From: Streptococcus suis
Lineage (GTDB): Bacteria > Bacillota > Bacilli > Lactobacillales > Streptococcaceae
Assembly (NCBI RefSeq): GCF_002960445.1
Contig: NZ_POJD01000142.1
Coordinates: 434,001-498,000 of the forward strand
Length of the DNA: 64,000 nucleotides
Reading direction: 5' to 3'
A program made the translations under genes and the position numbers. The stretch's first letter is position 1, and each line of letters starts with the position of its first letter. The notes beneath the pieces are model-generated. The model worked only from the letters and a program-made list of their open reading frames with translations, ran no database searches and was not told the DNA's origin. Of the stretch, positions 50,244 to 59,982 are shown piece by piece.

Positions 50244-51185
50244 TTAAAGACTTGCTGAAAGGGCTGATTGCTCGAAGGTTTTCCAATCATAAGGGGTTTC
50301 CTGATAGACAGCATAGTTGACCCAGTTGGTAAAGAATTGTGCTGCTGGAAGGTTCCATGATAAAGATGGTCTACTTGTTGGGTCATCTTGCTTGAAATAA
50401 TTTTCTGGAATATGGGGATTTTTGCCTGCCAAGCAATCCCGCTGGTATTCTTTGGCCAATGTATCTCTGTCATATTCCAGATGCCCAAAACTATAGACTT
50501 CTCTCAAGTCTTTGCTAGCTAAAATTGACAACCCCACATCCTTGCCCTGTGACAAAATCAACAAGTCATCTAGATGGGCAATATCCTCTTCCTTGACCTC
50601 TGTGTAGCGTGAGTGTGGTGACCGAAATTCGTCATCAAATCCACGCATGAGAGAACAAGTAGGGGAGGTTACCTCTTGACAATAAACACCTGATAATTTT
50701 CTTGCCATGGAGTGTTTTGGCACGCCATAGCGAGCATATAAACCAGCCTGCGCCCCCCAACAAATATGTAGGGTTGAATAAACATGGGCCTTAGACCATT
50801 CGAAGACTTGAACTAGCTCCTGCCAATAATCTACTTCTTCAAATGCTAAATTCTCCACTGGTGCCCCTGTGACAATCAAACCATCAAAAAACTCATCCTT
50901 GACCTGTTCAAATGTCTTATAAAATTGCTCCAAGTGATCCGAATGAGTATTTTTTGACTCATGACTTGCCATGTATAGAAATTCCACTTCCAATTGCAAG
51001 GGTGTGTTTGCTAAAAGACGGAGCAGCTGAGTCTCCGTCACAATTTTCTGTGGCATGAGATTGAGAATTAAAATCTTGATAGGACGAATGTCCTGGTGAC
51101 TGGCACGGACGCTGTCCATGACAAAAATATTCTCTTCTCTCAAAATATCTACTGCTGGTAATGATTTTTCAATTTTAATCGGCAT
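50244..51185 (-). CDS. metAA: Homoserine O-acetyltransferase, MetA type
   Basis: 313 residues. The catalytic Cys142 lies in His-Ile-Cys-Trp-Gly-Ala-Gln. Residue 111 is Glu (Gly-Ala-Pro-Val-Glu), the position that separates acetyl-CoA users (Glu) from succinyl-CoA users (Gly), so it should make O-acetylhomoserine for methionine synthesis. GGAGG precedes the ATG at 51185; the open frame further upstream covers the promoter. Confidence 0.95.
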   Translation of the reverse strand: MPIKIEKSLPAVDILREENIFVMDSVRASHQDIRPIKILILNLMPQKIVTETQLLRLLANTPLQLEVEFLYMASHESKNTHSDHLEQFYKTFEQVKDEFFDGLIVTGAPVENLAFEEVDYWQELVQVFEWSKAHVYSTLHICWGAQAGLYARYGVPKHSMARKLSGVYCQEVTSPTCSLMRGFDDEFRSPHSRYTEVKEEDIAHLDDLLILSQGKDVGLSILASKDLREVYSFGHLEYDRDTLAKEYQRDCLAGKNPHIPENYFKQDDPTSRPSLSWNLPAAQFFTNWVNYAVYQETPYDWKTFEQSALSASL

Positions 51186-51212
51186 AAGCAACCTCCTGAG
51201 TTTCTTATATAT

Positions 51213-51280
51213 ATTATAAGACAGGTTGTTATACAATTCAATTAGAATAAAATAAGTACCAGTTATAAGTTTTGGCTATA
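51213..51280 (-). promoter_or_regulatory. metA promoter with a possible MET-box
   Basis: -35 TTGAAT (51236-51241) and -10 TATAAT (51213-51218), 17 nt apart on the minus strand. A 17-base imperfect palindrome of the MET-box type lies at 51264-51280 (minus strand TATAGCC...ACTTATA), agreeing with the streptococcal MtaR consensus at about 11 of 17 positions. The promoter is good; the operator is tentative. Confidence 0.6.
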
Positions 51281-51286
51281 ACAATC

Positions 51287-51799
51287 TTAATAATGCATCA
51301 AGACTTTATAGTCGTAATCACCGATTGCTTCGCGACCCTTGAGATCATCCAACTCGATCAAGAAGGCACAGCCTGCTACAACACCACCAAGTTTTTCAAT
51401 CATTTCGATGGTCGCTTTGACAGTACCACCAGTTGCCAACAAGTCATCAACAATAAGAACACGTTGACCTGGCTTAATCGCATCCGCATGCATGGTCAAG
51501 GTATCCACACCATACTCTTTTTCATAGTCAGCTGAGATAACTTCGCGTGGTAATTTTCCTGGCTTACGAACTGGAGCAAAACCAATACCCAATTCAAAAG
51601 CAACTGGGCATCCAACGATGAAACCACGCGCCTCTGGACCAACAATCATATCGATTTGCTTGTCAGTCGCGTACTGAACAATTTCACGTACGGCATAGCT
51701 ATAAGCGTTGCCATCCGCCATCAAAGGACTAATGTCACGGAATTCGATACCTTCTTTTGGATAATCAGGAATGGTTGCGATGTAATCTTTTAAGTTCAT
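51287..51799 (-). CDS. apt: Adenine phosphoribosyltransferase
   Basis: 170 residues. The PRPP-binding motif [13 protein letters not shown] (about 117-129) and the N-terminal Phe-Arg-Asp-Ile-Ser-Pro-Leu are typical of Apt. It salvages adenine to AMP. Start at 51799; an ATG two codons earlier overlaps the Shine-Dalgarno. Confidence 0.96.
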   Translation of the reverse strand: MNLKDYIATIPDYPKEGIEFRDISPLMADGNAYSYAVREIVQYATDKQIDMIVGPEARGFIVGCPVAFELGIGFAPVRKPGKLPREVISADYEKEYGVDTLTMHADAIKPGQRVLIVDDLLATGGTVKATIEMIEKLGGVVAGCAFLIELDDLKGREAIGDYDYKVLMHY

Positions 51800-51825
51800 T
51801 TTCATCTCTCTTTAAATTTTTAGTT

Positions 51826-52977
51826 TTACTCTTTATTATACCATGAAATTAGTTTTTGGTACATTTCAAATCTTATATCTTTGGCAAAACGCCTATCCAA
51901 GCTAGCTACAAGTACAGCTCTGCTATGTCCCTTATGGGAAAAATAGCCTTGAGAATTGAAATAGGATTGTTCCCAAGCTGTCTGATTAAGCTTGCTTTCA
52001 TGCTTAGAAATGCGAGTAGGTGATAGGTAGGTCCCAGCTTTAGACCTGATCATTTTCTTACGAAAAGGAGGGTCATGCGGACCGACTGGAGCCATGTCTA
52101 ACTGGTAATGGCGCTGATTATTGGCTCTGGCATAATTAAAGGATGCGCCGTTGATAACACCGTTTTTAGAATGTCTTTCTTCTAAAATCAAAGCAAATTG
52201 TCCATCTTGTGCCAGGATGAATTCGCTATGAAATCCAATCAAGACTTTTAGATTGGTAGGTAGGATTTGCTTCTCATCCCTAGAAAATATTTGCTTATTA
52301 TGCAGGCGGGCAGATTCCCTCAAACGATAGGACCAACGTGGCAGGCTAACTAGGTAGGCTACCAAGGCCTGCCAATCTGTTTTTCCTTGTCCATAGTGCT
52401 GACGCACCCAAGTCGCCTGCTGGTAGGAAATCAGATAGCGCAATTGATGGACTTGTTTGCCAAGTTCACTATTCTCCGCCAGCTCCTGACCAGGAAAGGC
52501 CTTGTCAATTAAGTCAGCAAACAAGCGCCAGTAAGGATGGTGGGGAGGGCAGTTACCGTCTATTTTCCCTAATAAGTCAGGCAGGTGGCTATGGTGTAGT
52601 TCTTTTGGAGCTTCCAAGTTCTCCATAATCTGCTCTAGCAAACTCAGTGCTTTTTCTTTGGTCATAGACCAACTTTCAGCCTTTAACAACTTGTAAAAAC
52701 TGGTCGAGGCAAAAATCGAAAGCTCATCCATGAAGTTTTGGACAAATACTAGAATTTCATCTTGTGGCATTTTCAGTAAATCTTTAAGAAATGCCTTGTA
52801 AATCGCCTTTTCTGACCACCCTCTGCTCCTCAATACTGTCAAGGCTTGCCGGACTGATTCAACATCTTCCAAGGCTTTCAAGGCTTTTTTCCGGCCACTG
52901 ATGTATCTAATTAACATAAAGATACCCAATAAAAGCAGAAGACCAAGAAATACAGGTATCATCAAGCTTGTCCACAC
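51826..52977 (-). CDS. DUF3114 family protein
   Basis: 383 residues. One N-terminal membrane anchor (about 5-25), then a long soluble part with a helical middle (about 30-200) and a C-terminal domain containing several His, Asn and Arg motifs (Phe-His-Ser-Glu-Phe-Ile, Asn-Gly-Ala-Ser-Phe-Asn-Tyr, Tyr-Phe-Ser-His-Lys-Gly-His). I recognise it as the DUF3114 family of streptococci; the function is unknown. It overlaps the end of recJ by 16 bases and is probably cotranscribed with it. Confidence 0.75.
   Translation of the reverse strand: MWTSLMIPVFLGLLLLLGIFMLIRYISGRKKALKALEDVESVRQALTVLRSRGWSEKAIYKAFLKDLLKMPQDEILVFVQNFMDELSIFASTSFYKLLKAESWSMTKEKALSLLEQIMENLEAPKELHHSHLPDLLGKIDGNCPPHHPYWRLFADLIDKAFPGQELAENSELGKQVHQLRYLISYQQATWVRQHYGQGKTDWQALVAYLVSLPRWSYRLRESARLHNKQIFSRDEKQILPTNLKVLIGFHSEFILAQDGQFALILEERHSKNGVINGASFNYARANNQRHYQLDMAPVGPHDPPFRKKMIRSKAGTYLSPTRISKHESKLNQTAWEQSYFNSQGYFSHKGHSRAVLVASLDRRFAKDIRFEMYQKLISWYNKE
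51835..51843 (-). promoter_or_regulatory. apt promoter, extended -10
   Basis: TGGTATAAT on the minus strand (TATAAT at 51835-51840), inside the last codons of the DUF3114 gene. No clear -35. Confidence 0.6.
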
Positions 52978-55175
52978 AGCCAGTCATAGATTTCCTGAAC
53001 AGTGCCAAGCGCCATCAATTCTTGCTGGATAACTGTTTCTTTCAAGGCTTGGTAAATCTGACTTTCTGAGATTTCCCGTTTCTGTGCCTCCTTGTTGACC
53101 CGCATGACACCGTCCGTAATGGTCACAAATTCCAATTCTTGGAAAATTTGAATCATTTTCACTAACAGGGTGTCCTTGATTTTCAAGTAAGCAGCCAAAT
53201 CTTTCAATTTATAGCGCACATCAAACTCGTCAAACTGATAAATAGTCTTGTACAATTTGGCAAATTGGTCCCGACTGCCATAACCATCCAGATAGTAAGG
53301 CTTGGCAATTTCGTTTTTAAAGTAAATTGCCTCAAATTCATTTTCTTGGAAATAGCTGCGCAGACTGCTGATGTCTTCAGGCAAACTTGCTAGAACAATG
53401 GCTTTTTCATCCGTCACTGGATTGGCCACATCCAAAACAGGAACGCCTGCTGGCAGCTGATGTTGTTTACCGCGAATGTTATAGAGCTGGACACCATTGA
53501 CCCTAGCATCTATCAGCATAAGCTGGAGGCTAGTATTGCCATTCCACTTGTTAACAGAAAGAGTAACAGCTAACTCTAGGTCTTTGGCCTGTGAAAATTC
53601 TAGGGCTAGATTGCCCTTGCCAAAGGCCACTACATCAAATCCAGCTGCCCCTTTGGTAATACGGAGCTTGAGGTGGGCATTATTCTGCCCCATGGTCCGT
53701 GCAGATTCCACTTGGAAATCCTTGATATAGAAAATCGGCTTTTTATTGTCCATTCCATAAGGTGCCAGTTTTTCAAAGGACTTGAGTGTGTCCAGGGTTA
53801 GTTCTTCCAAGTCTAATTCTTCGTCTAAAATCAGGGAAGATTTGCTAGACAAGTCTAGATTATTCTCAGTGATGTAAGCTGCCAAGGTATCAGCCAGCTG
53901 ATCCAGTTTTTCCACTTCCAAGGTCATACCAGCCGCACCAGCATGGCCACCAAAGGCGATAAAGAGGTCTTGGTGATCTTTGAGGGCCTGGAAAATGTCC
54001 ACAGCCTCAACCGAGCGGGCAGAGCCCTTGGCCTTACCATCTTCAATAGACAAGACAATAACAGGCTGGTGCAGTTCTTCTAACAGACGACCGGCCACTA
54101 TCCCTAGAACACCGGGGTTCCAGCCCTCTTTAGCTAGAACCTGCACAGGTCTATCAGAACGAAGCATGGACTTGGCCTCATCATAGATTGCTTGAACGAC
54201 ATCCTTGCGCTCGACGTTCTTACTATCAATCATGAGGGCAATCTCATGGGCTTCTTCGTCATCAAAACCAGTCAATAATTCGATGGCAGGATTGGGATCA
54301 TCTAAACGACCCAGGGCATTCAATCTCGGAGCTAGTTGGAAACCAACTGTTTCTTCGTCAAGACTAGCAACATCAATTCCTGCAATTTTCATCAATTCTT
54401 GCAAACCAGCTCGCTCAGTCTGTTTAAGAAGAGAAAGACCGTACTTGACCATAACACGATTTTCGCCTGTTAGGCTAACCATATCAGCGATAGTACCAAT
54501 GGCAACCAAGTCTAGCAAGTCTGCATGAACCGTTTCAAGAAGAGCACAGGCCAGTTTAAAAGCCACACCACAACCAGCTAGGTGTTTGAAGGGATAGTTA
54601 CCCTCTGGATGTTCTGGGTGAACAATGGCATAGGCGTTGGGAAGAGTTTCCTGCATGGAATGGTGGTCAGTCACGACAACATCGACACCCATTTCCTGAG
54701 CATAGGCAATGGCTTCATGACCCGCTACTCCATTATCCACCGTCACAATCAGAGAAATGCCCTGTTGCTCGATAAAATACTTGTAAACCGATTGATTTGG
54801 TCCATAGCCATCCGTGAAACGGTTTGGAAGATAGACCTGGACTTCAGCCCCCATTTCCTCCAAGGTTTCCTTGAGGATTGACGCCGAGGTCATCCCGTCC
54901 GCATCATAATCCCCATAAATCAAGATTTGTTCATAATCTTCAATGGCCCGACGGATCCGCTCCACTGCCTTGTCCATGTCATGAAGTAGATAGGGATCAT
55001 GGAGGTCTTCTAGGCTTGGTTGTAAAAAGGCTTGTAACTCTTCAGCCGTTTGAACGCCTCGTTCGTAGAGTAACTTTGCTGCTACGGGATCCAATCCTTC
55101 TTTTTTTGCGATTTTGATAAATTGTTCATCAGAAAAACCGGTCAATAATTGCCAGTCATAGTTGGGTTTTATCAC
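52962..55175 (-). CDS. recJ: Single-strand-specific 5'-3' exonuclease RecJ
   Basis: 737 residues from a GTG at 55175, chosen because AAAGGAG lies eight bases before it; another GTG three codons upstream is possible. DHH domain motifs are Tyr-Gly-Asp-Tyr-Asp-Ala-Asp-Gly-Met-Thr (about 80-90) and Val-Val-Thr-Asp-His-His (about 147-152); the DHHA1 motif Phe-Gly-Gly-His-Ala-Gly-Ala-Ala-Gly follows near 405. An OB domain and a Firmicutes-type C-terminal extension (about 560-737) complete it. It acts in recombination and mismatch/base-excision repair. Confidence 0.95.
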   Translation of the reverse strand: MIKPNYDWQLLTGFSDEQFIKIAKKEGLDPVAAKLLYERGVQTAEELQAFLQPSLEDLHDPYLLHDMDKAVERIRRAIEDYEQILIYGDYDADGMTSASILKETLEEMGAEVQVYLPNRFTDGYGPNQSVYKYFIEQQGISLIVTVDNGVAGHEAIAYAQEMGVDVVVTDHHSMQETLPNAYAIVHPEHPEGNYPFKHLAGCGVAFKLACALLETVHADLLDLVAIGTIADMVSLTGENRVMVKYGLSLLKQTERAGLQELMKIAGIDVASLDEETVGFQLAPRLNALGRLDDPNPAIELLTGFDDEEAHEIALMIDSKNVERKDVVQAIYDEAKSMLRSDRPVQVLAKEGWNPGVLGIVAGRLLEELHQPVIVLSIEDGKAKGSARSVEAVDIFQALKDHQDLFIAFGGHAGAAGMTLEVEKLDQLADTLAAYITENNLDLSSKSSLILDEELDLEELTLDTLKSFEKLAPYGMDNKKPIFYIKDFQVESARTMGQNNAHLKLRITKGAAGFDVVAFGKGNLALEFSQAKDLELAVTLSVNKWNGNTSLQLMLIDARVNGVQLYNIRGKQHQLPAGVPVLDVANPVTDEKAIVLASLPEDISSLRSYFQENEFEAIYFKNEIAKPYYLDGYGSRDQFAKLYKTIYQFDEFDVRYKLKDLAAYLKIKDTLLVKMIQIFQELEFVTITDGVMRVNKEAQKREISESQIYQALKETVIQQELMALGTVQEIYDWLCGQA

Positions 55176-55203
55176 GTTTTTCACTCCTTTAAGCTGTCCT
55201 ACC

Positions 55204-55212
55204 ATTATACCA
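55204..55212 (-). promoter_or_regulatory. recJ promoter, extended -10
   Basis: TGGTATAAT on the minus strand (TATAAT at 55204-55209), between the cls terminator region and the recJ start. No good -35 at 17 nt. Confidence 0.55.
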
Positions 55213-55226
55213 TTTAAAATAAAAAA

Positions 55227-55272
55227 TAGACTGGTAGAAAGTCAACTCTAATCTAGATTTTCTACCTGTCTA
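55227..55272 (-). terminator. Intrinsic terminator after cls
   Basis: A 14-base stem with one mismatch (55227-55240 with 55259-55272), followed on the minus strand by TTTTTTATTTT. Confidence 0.85.
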
Positions 55273-55280
55273 AATTGTAT

Positions 55281-56828
55281 TTATAATAATGGTGAAATAA
55301 TATTCATCAAGGCACCAGCTAACCGCTTATACCAAGGATAGGTATTTTCAAAACCTACTAGGGTAATCCGTTCGGACTGGGCAAAGGAGTCTTCGAAATC
55401 CTGTAAAATATCTGCCAAAACTTGCTTGTGGTTGTAAACATACAAGCCACACTCGAAGTTGAGATAGAAAGAACGAAAATCCATATTGACCGTCCCAACA
55501 GTTGCCTTCTTATCATCTACCAAAACGACTTTTGAATGGACAAAGCCCGGTGTGTATTCATAAATCTCAATGCCAGCCTCTAAATAAGTTCTAAAATCCA
55601 TCCGAGCGGCCAAATAAGCTGACTGCTTGTCATAGATATGCGGTAAGAGTAATTTAACCCGTACACCACGTTTAGCAGCATAGGTCAGGTTGTCTATCAT
55701 CTCATCATCCAAGACTAGATATGGAGTCATGATGTAGATATAATCCGTTGCGGACTGGATCATATCCAAATAAACACGCTTGGCAACCTCGTCATTATCG
55801 AAGGGATTTTCACCGTAGGCCAGAAAATAGCCTTGACCTGTCACTTCTTCCACTTCCGCCTCACGCGCCGCTTTCAAGTATTTCAAATCATCCGTTGGCT
55901 TTTTCTCATTGTGGTTCCACATCTGCAAAAACATGAGAGTAAAGTTGGAAACGGCCTCGCCCTTGACCATGATGGCTGCATCTTTCCAGTGACCAAAACG
56001 TTCTATCTTGTTAATATATTCATCTGCAATGTTGACGCCGCCTGTAAATGCCACCTTACCATCAATGACCGCAATTTTACGGTGGTCACGGTTGTTCTGA
56101 ACGGTAGATAACGCTGGGATAATCTGTGAGAAAACCCGTGTCTTGATACCATAGGAGCGCAAGGTTTTGTAGTAGGTGTATGGTAGAGTACTGAGCGAAT
56201 TCATTCCGTCATACATAAATCGGACTTCTACACCTTGAGCCGCCTTTTCCTTGAGAATGTCCAAGATAGACTCCCACATAAAGCCTTCATCAACAATGAA
56301 GTACTCCATAAAGATGTACTGCTCTGCTTTTTTCAACTCCTCAAGAAGAGCTTCAAACTTGGCCTCACCTGACGAAAAATAAACCGCATCTGTATTGGTA
56401 TGAAGAGGATAGCCAACATACTCGCTCATGTAGTGGGCCAGTTTCAGCTGCTCCCTGTCCGCTTTGGCCAGACCATTCATCACCTTGTCAGAGGTCTTTC
56501 CATACTGGCGCAATAAATTTGCCTGATGTTGAAACGTTTTACGGTAGCGGCGGGTTTCAATGTTGGATTGGAGAATATAGTAAAATAGTGCTCCAAAAAT
56601 CGGGATACCAATAACAAAGACAATCCAGGTCAACTTGAAGCTGGCATTCATGGGCCGGTTAATGATGGAAATGGCTACGATTATAGAAAAAAGTTGTAAT
56701 ACCGTCAAGATAGCTGGGACATAGACTGCTAGTGAGCCAACCACCCAAAATATCGCAAAGACTGTCAATAATAAAAGGGCAAGAACTATAAAAACCCGAC
56801 TATAAATAATTTTCCACAATTTTTTCAT
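55281..56828 (-). CDS. cls: Cardiolipin synthase, PLD type
   Basis: 515 residues. Two N-terminal membrane spans (about 10-30 and 60-85) and two PLD domains, with the His-Lys-Asp motifs His-Arg-Lys-Ile-Ala-Val-Ile-Asp-Gly (about 240) and His-Ser-Lys-Val-Val-Leu-Val-Asp (about 420). It condenses two phosphatidylglycerols into cardiolipin at the membrane. It appears monocistronic, with an extended -10 (TGGTATAAT) about 40 nt upstream of the start. Confidence 0.95.
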   Translation of the reverse strand: MKKLWKIIYSRVFIVLALLLLTVFAIFWVVGSLAVYVPAILTVLQLFSIIVAISIINRPMNASFKLTWIVFVIGIPIFGALFYYILQSNIETRRYRKTFQHQANLLRQYGKTSDKVMNGLAKADREQLKLAHYMSEYVGYPLHTNTDAVYFSSGEAKFEALLEELKKAEQYIFMEYFIVDEGFMWESILDILKEKAAQGVEVRFMYDGMNSLSTLPYTYYKTLRSYGIKTRVFSQIIPALSTVQNNRDHRKIAVIDGKVAFTGGVNIADEYINKIERFGHWKDAAIMVKGEAVSNFTLMFLQMWNHNEKKPTDDLKYLKAAREAEVEEVTGQGYFLAYGENPFDNDEVAKRVYLDMIQSATDYIYIMTPYLVLDDEMIDNLTYAAKRGVRVKLLLPHIYDKQSAYLAARMDFRTYLEAGIEIYEYTPGFVHSKVVLVDDKKATVGTVNMDFRSFYLNFECGLYVYNHKQVLADILQDFEDSFAQSERITLVGFENTYPWYKRLAGALMNIISPLL

Positions 56829-56853
56829 ACTACACTCTCACGATGTTTTTTCC

Positions 56854-56862
56854 CATTATACC
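56854..56862 (-). promoter_or_regulatory. cls promoter, extended -10
   Basis: TGGTATAAT on the minus strand; the -35 is unclear. Confidence 0.5.
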
Positions 56863-56948
56863 AGATTATAGTCAAATATCATACTAATTATCGCAGTAGA
56901 TTTCTCGCAGTTCTTACTTGAAAACAGCACCCCTATCTCCTACATCAT

Positions 56949-56974
56949 AAAACACCGACATAGACCGGTGTTTT
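56949..56974 (-). terminator. Intrinsic terminator after the copper ATPase gene
   Basis: Nine-base stem AAAACACCG/CGGTGTTTT with an eight-base loop; TTTT on the minus strand is part of the stem. Confidence 0.75.
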
Positions 56975-57001
56975 ACTTATATATATTATCTGTCAAAATT
57001 T

Positions 57002-59083
57002 CTACGGTTTACCGTAACGTAAGCCCATAGCATTGATAGCGACAATAACCGTCGATAGACTCATGAGCACAGCCGCCAATAAAGGATCCACCATAATGCC
57101 CATGCTTGGATAGAGGATTCCAGCAGCTAAGGGAATGGCAATGATGTTGTAACCTGCCCCAAACCAGAGATTTTGCTTCATTTTGCGGATGGTTGTCTTG
57201 GCAATGCTCAACATATCCAAGACCGCTGATGGATTGGATTGAACCAAGACTACATCTGCAGAGTGAATGGCAACAGAAGTTCCTGCGCCAATGGCAAAGC
57301 CTAAATCTGCCGTCGCTAGAGCAGGCGAATCATTGACCCCATCGCCGATGAAAAGAACTGCCCCACGCGCCTGATAGTCCTTGACCAGTTTTGCCTTATC
57401 CTCTGGTTTAAGTTCAGCTCGGTAATCCTCTATGCCCAACTGACTGGCCACTTTTTGTGCGGTAGCTGGATTGTCACCCGTTAACATCACAGGACTAATA
57501 CCCTGCGCTTTCAAGCCTGCTACAAAATCTTTAGCATCTTCTTTTATCTGGTCTCCCAAGGCTACAAATCCCAAGACCACATGATCAGTCACCAAAAAAC
57601 TCACGGTTAGACCCAAATCAAGATAGGGAGCAATCACGTCCTGATCCACTGACAAACCTATTTCCTGCAGACCTTTGTAAGACATGATTTCATAAACCCT
57701 TCCATCCAAGACTCCTCGAATTCCACTACCAGGGATATTCTCAACCTGCTCTACTTGATAGGAATGTTGACCTGCCGCCTCCACTATGGAAAGGGCAATT
57801 GGGTGGGTTGAATGAACTTCTAGGGCTGCCATTTTGGCCAGCACATCCGCTCCCTCAACCAAATCTTGACTGTGACGAACTTGAAATTTTCCGTCGGTCA
57901 ATGTTCCGGTCTTATCCATCAAGGCAAACCGAATCTGGTTAACCTGTTCAAGAGCTGTTCGGTTCTGAACCAAAAGACCATTTTTTGAAGAAATCGTGGT
58001 CAAACGCGCCACAACAAGAGGGATGGCTAAACCAAGGGCATGCGGACAGGCAATGACAAAAACAGAAACTGCCATCATCAAGGCAAAGGCAAGATTAGCC
58101 GTCATGGTCCAATAAATAAAGGCCAAAATCCCCACAATTAAAGCTGCATAGAAGAGCCAAGAGGCTACGCGGTCAGCCATATTTTCAAGCTTGGATTTCT
58201 GGTTTTGCGCTTGACGGACCATTTCGGTCACCTCCGCCAAAAAGCTGTCCTTACCAAGAGTGGTCACTTCCATTTCAAAGGGCGTGTTTTGATTGAGCGA
58301 ACCACCGAATACCCTATCTCCTGCCTCTTTTTTGACAGCTCGAGATTCCCCAGTAATCATGGATTCATCAATATGAGCAACACTCAAAATCTTACCGTCA
58401 GCCGGAATTTTTTCATTTTCCTTGACTAGGAGGAAATCCCCAATCTGCAAGTCCTCTACCGCAACATCTGTCCCATCCTTAAGATGGGCTTTTTTCGGAA
58501 TGAGAGAGGCCAAGTCTTTCAGGGCATCGCCTGCTCCCATAACCGCCTTCATCTCAATGATATGCCCAATCAGCATAATGACAATCAGCGTAGACAACTC
58601 AAACCAAAAGTTCATGCTTTCTTGTCCCAATAACGCTAAAATGGTCGCATAAACGGAGTAAAGATAGGAAACAATAATCCCCATGGAAATCAGGGTCATC
58701 ATTGCCGGTTTTTTAGCTCGCAACTCCCCTCTAGCTCCGTTAAAGAAAGGTGTTCCTGAGTAGAAGAAGATAATAGAACCTAGTATCAGCTGGACAAGTT
58801 CAACACCCGGAAAACGTAAGAGAGTGAAACCTGCAATTGGAGAAATGGCCAGTAGGGGAATCATGACTGCCACTGCCACCTTGAGCTTTGTATTCATATC
58901 CCCCATGTGCATCATGTGCCCACCATGATCCATCATGTCATGGTCATGCCCTTGGTGATGCTGATGAGCATCATGAGAATCATGAGTATGATGAGAATGA
59001 TGAGAATGATGGCTGGTCTGACCAACTTCCTCAGAATGCATCATATGTTGGTGTTCCTGCTTATTTTCTTTTGAATGGTTCAT
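57002..59083 (-). CDS. copB: Copper-translocating P-type ATPase, CopB type
   Basis: 693 residues. A His-rich N-terminus (about 1-60; over twenty His, with Met and Asp) takes the place of the CxxC metal-binding domains. Eight membrane spans, the phosphatase Thr-Gly-Glu-Ser, the Cys-Pro-His in span 6 (instead of Cys-Pro-Cys), the phosphorylated Asp-Lys-Thr-Gly-Thr and the hinge Gly-Asp-Gly-Val-Asn-Asp are all present. CPH with a His-rich N-terminus marks the P1B-3 (CopB) group, thought to export copper or silver. Start at 59083 after AGGAG. Two cop boxes lie upstream; copY and copZ are not adjacent. Confidence 0.92.
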   Translation of the reverse strand: MNHSKENKQEHQHMMHSEEVGQTSHHSHHSHHTHDSHDAHQHHQGHDHDMMDHGGHMMHMGDMNTKLKVAVAVMIPLLAISPIAGFTLLRFPGVELVQLILGSIIFFYSGTPFFNGARGELRAKKPAMMTLISMGIIVSYLYSVYATILALLGQESMNFWFELSTLIVIMLIGHIIEMKAVMGAGDALKDLASLIPKKAHLKDGTDVAVEDLQIGDFLLVKENEKIPADGKILSVAHIDESMITGESRAVKKEAGDRVFGGSLNQNTPFEMEVTTLGKDSFLAEVTEMVRQAQNQKSKLENMADRVASWLFYAALIVGILAFIYWTMTANLAFALMMAVSVFVIACPHALGLAIPLVVARLTTISSKNGLLVQNRTALEQVNQIRFALMDKTGTLTDGKFQVRHSQDLVEGADVLAKMAALEVHSTHPIALSIVEAAGQHSYQVEQVENIPGSGIRGVLDGRVYEIMSYKGLQEIGLSVDQDVIAPYLDLGLTVSFLVTDHVVLGFVALGDQIKEDAKDFVAGLKAQGISPVMLTGDNPATAQKVASQLGIEDYRAELKPEDKAKLVKDYQARGAVLFIGDGVNDSPALATADLGFAIGAGTSVAIHSADVVLVQSNPSAVLDMLSIAKTTIRKMKQNLWFGAGYNIIAIPLAAGILYPSMGIMVDPLLAAVLMSLSTVIVAINAMGLRYGKP

Positions 59084-59104
59084 AAGATAACTCCTATTTC
59101 TGAC

Positions 59105-59144
59105 TACATTTGTAATCGATTTACAATTATAGTTTACACTTGTA
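59105..59144 (-). promoter_or_regulatory. copB promoter with two CopY operators
   Basis: Two cop boxes of the form TACAnnTGTA (59135-59144 and 59105-59114) stand either side of -10 TATAAT (59126-59131). One box lies in the promoter spacer and the other just downstream of the expected transcript start. The -35 is weak. This is the standard CopY-repressed arrangement, so copper should induce the gene through a CopY encoded elsewhere. Confidence 0.8.
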
Positions 59145-59170
59145 GTCAAAAAATGTCAACCGATTAGATC

Positions 59171-59204
59171 AAAAAAACCTAGAATGGCATTAATCCATCT
59201 AGGT
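59171..59204 (-). terminator. Intrinsic terminator after the SDR gene
   Basis: ACCTAGATGG/CCATTCTAGGT, one bulge, with a run of seven T on the minus strand. Confidence 0.85.
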
Positions 59205-59226
59205 CATATTATGTGTTCACTTTTCT

Positions 59227-59982
59227 TTATTTCAAATTAAAGACCGTACTGGCCAGATAATCAGCCAGTCTCGGAAAAAGAGTATATAGCTTATGAGCAG
59301 CTGCTAGTGACCAAGGAAGGTTGATATCCCGCTTCTTCTTGTCCATAGCCGCCACAATCTTCTTGGCAACATAGTCTGGTTGCAGCAAGAAAGCCTTGAC
59401 ACTTTCTTGATAAGTACCGTCTGGATCTGCTTGGTCGAAAAAGCCAGTCGCAATAGGACCTGGATTAACCGTAGTAACTGTCACACCATACTGGGCTAAT
59501 TCCAAGCGAATGGTATTTGAAAAACCCATAGCTGCAAACTTGGTCGCCGAATAAACAGATGACTTGCTTGAAGCAATCAAGCCTGACATGGAAATGATAT
59601 TGATAATCTGCCCGCTCCGTCTGGCCTTCATTCGTTTACCTACTAAACGGCACATGGTCATCAGAGCAAAAGTATTGATGTCAAACATAGCCTGCACCTG
59701 CTGGCTGGAAAAATTCTCAAAATCATCATAAATGGCATAGCCAGCATTATTGACTAACATATCAATCTGGCCAAACTGACTATCCAGTTCATCGAAAAAT
59801 GCCGTCAGAGCTATTTCATCTCGGATATCCACATCAAAGACAGCCTTTTTGTCATGGTAGGCGTAGAGTTGCTCGATTTTCGCCACATCACGACCTAGTA
59901 AAATCAAAAAATCATCTTTCAGCAAAGGTACCATTTCCTGTACCAAACCACCAGAGGCACCTGTGATTAGAATGGTTCTCAT
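59227..59982 (-). CDS. SDR family oxidoreductase
   Basis: 251 residues. Classical SDR: Thr-Gly-Ala-Ser-Gly-Gly-Leu (7-13), Asn-Asn-Ala-Gly (about 86) and Tyr-Ser-Ala-Thr-Lys with Ser upstream (about 142-147). It uses NAD(P)H; the substrate is unknown. Its start overlaps the rnz stop by four bases, so the two are cotranscribed, as in other streptococci. Confidence 0.9.
   Translation of the reverse strand: MRTILITGASGGLVQEMVPLLKDDFLILLGRDVAKIEQLYAYHDKKAVFDVDIRDEIALTAFFDELDSQFGQIDMLVNNAGYAIYDDFENFSSQQVQAMFDINTFALMTMCRLVGKRMKARRSGQIINIISMSGLIASSKSSVYSATKFAAMGFSNTIRLELAQYGVTVTTVNPGPIATGFFDQADPDGTYQESVKAFLLQPDYVAKKIVAAMDKKKRDINLPWSLAAAHKLYTLFPRLADYLASTVFNLK

Noticed and set aside
51241..51262. A TGGTAC sequence ahead of metA as a possible T-box
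   Set aside because: It lacks the full T-box core, lies upstream of the metA promoter on the transcribed strand, and is not followed by a terminator.
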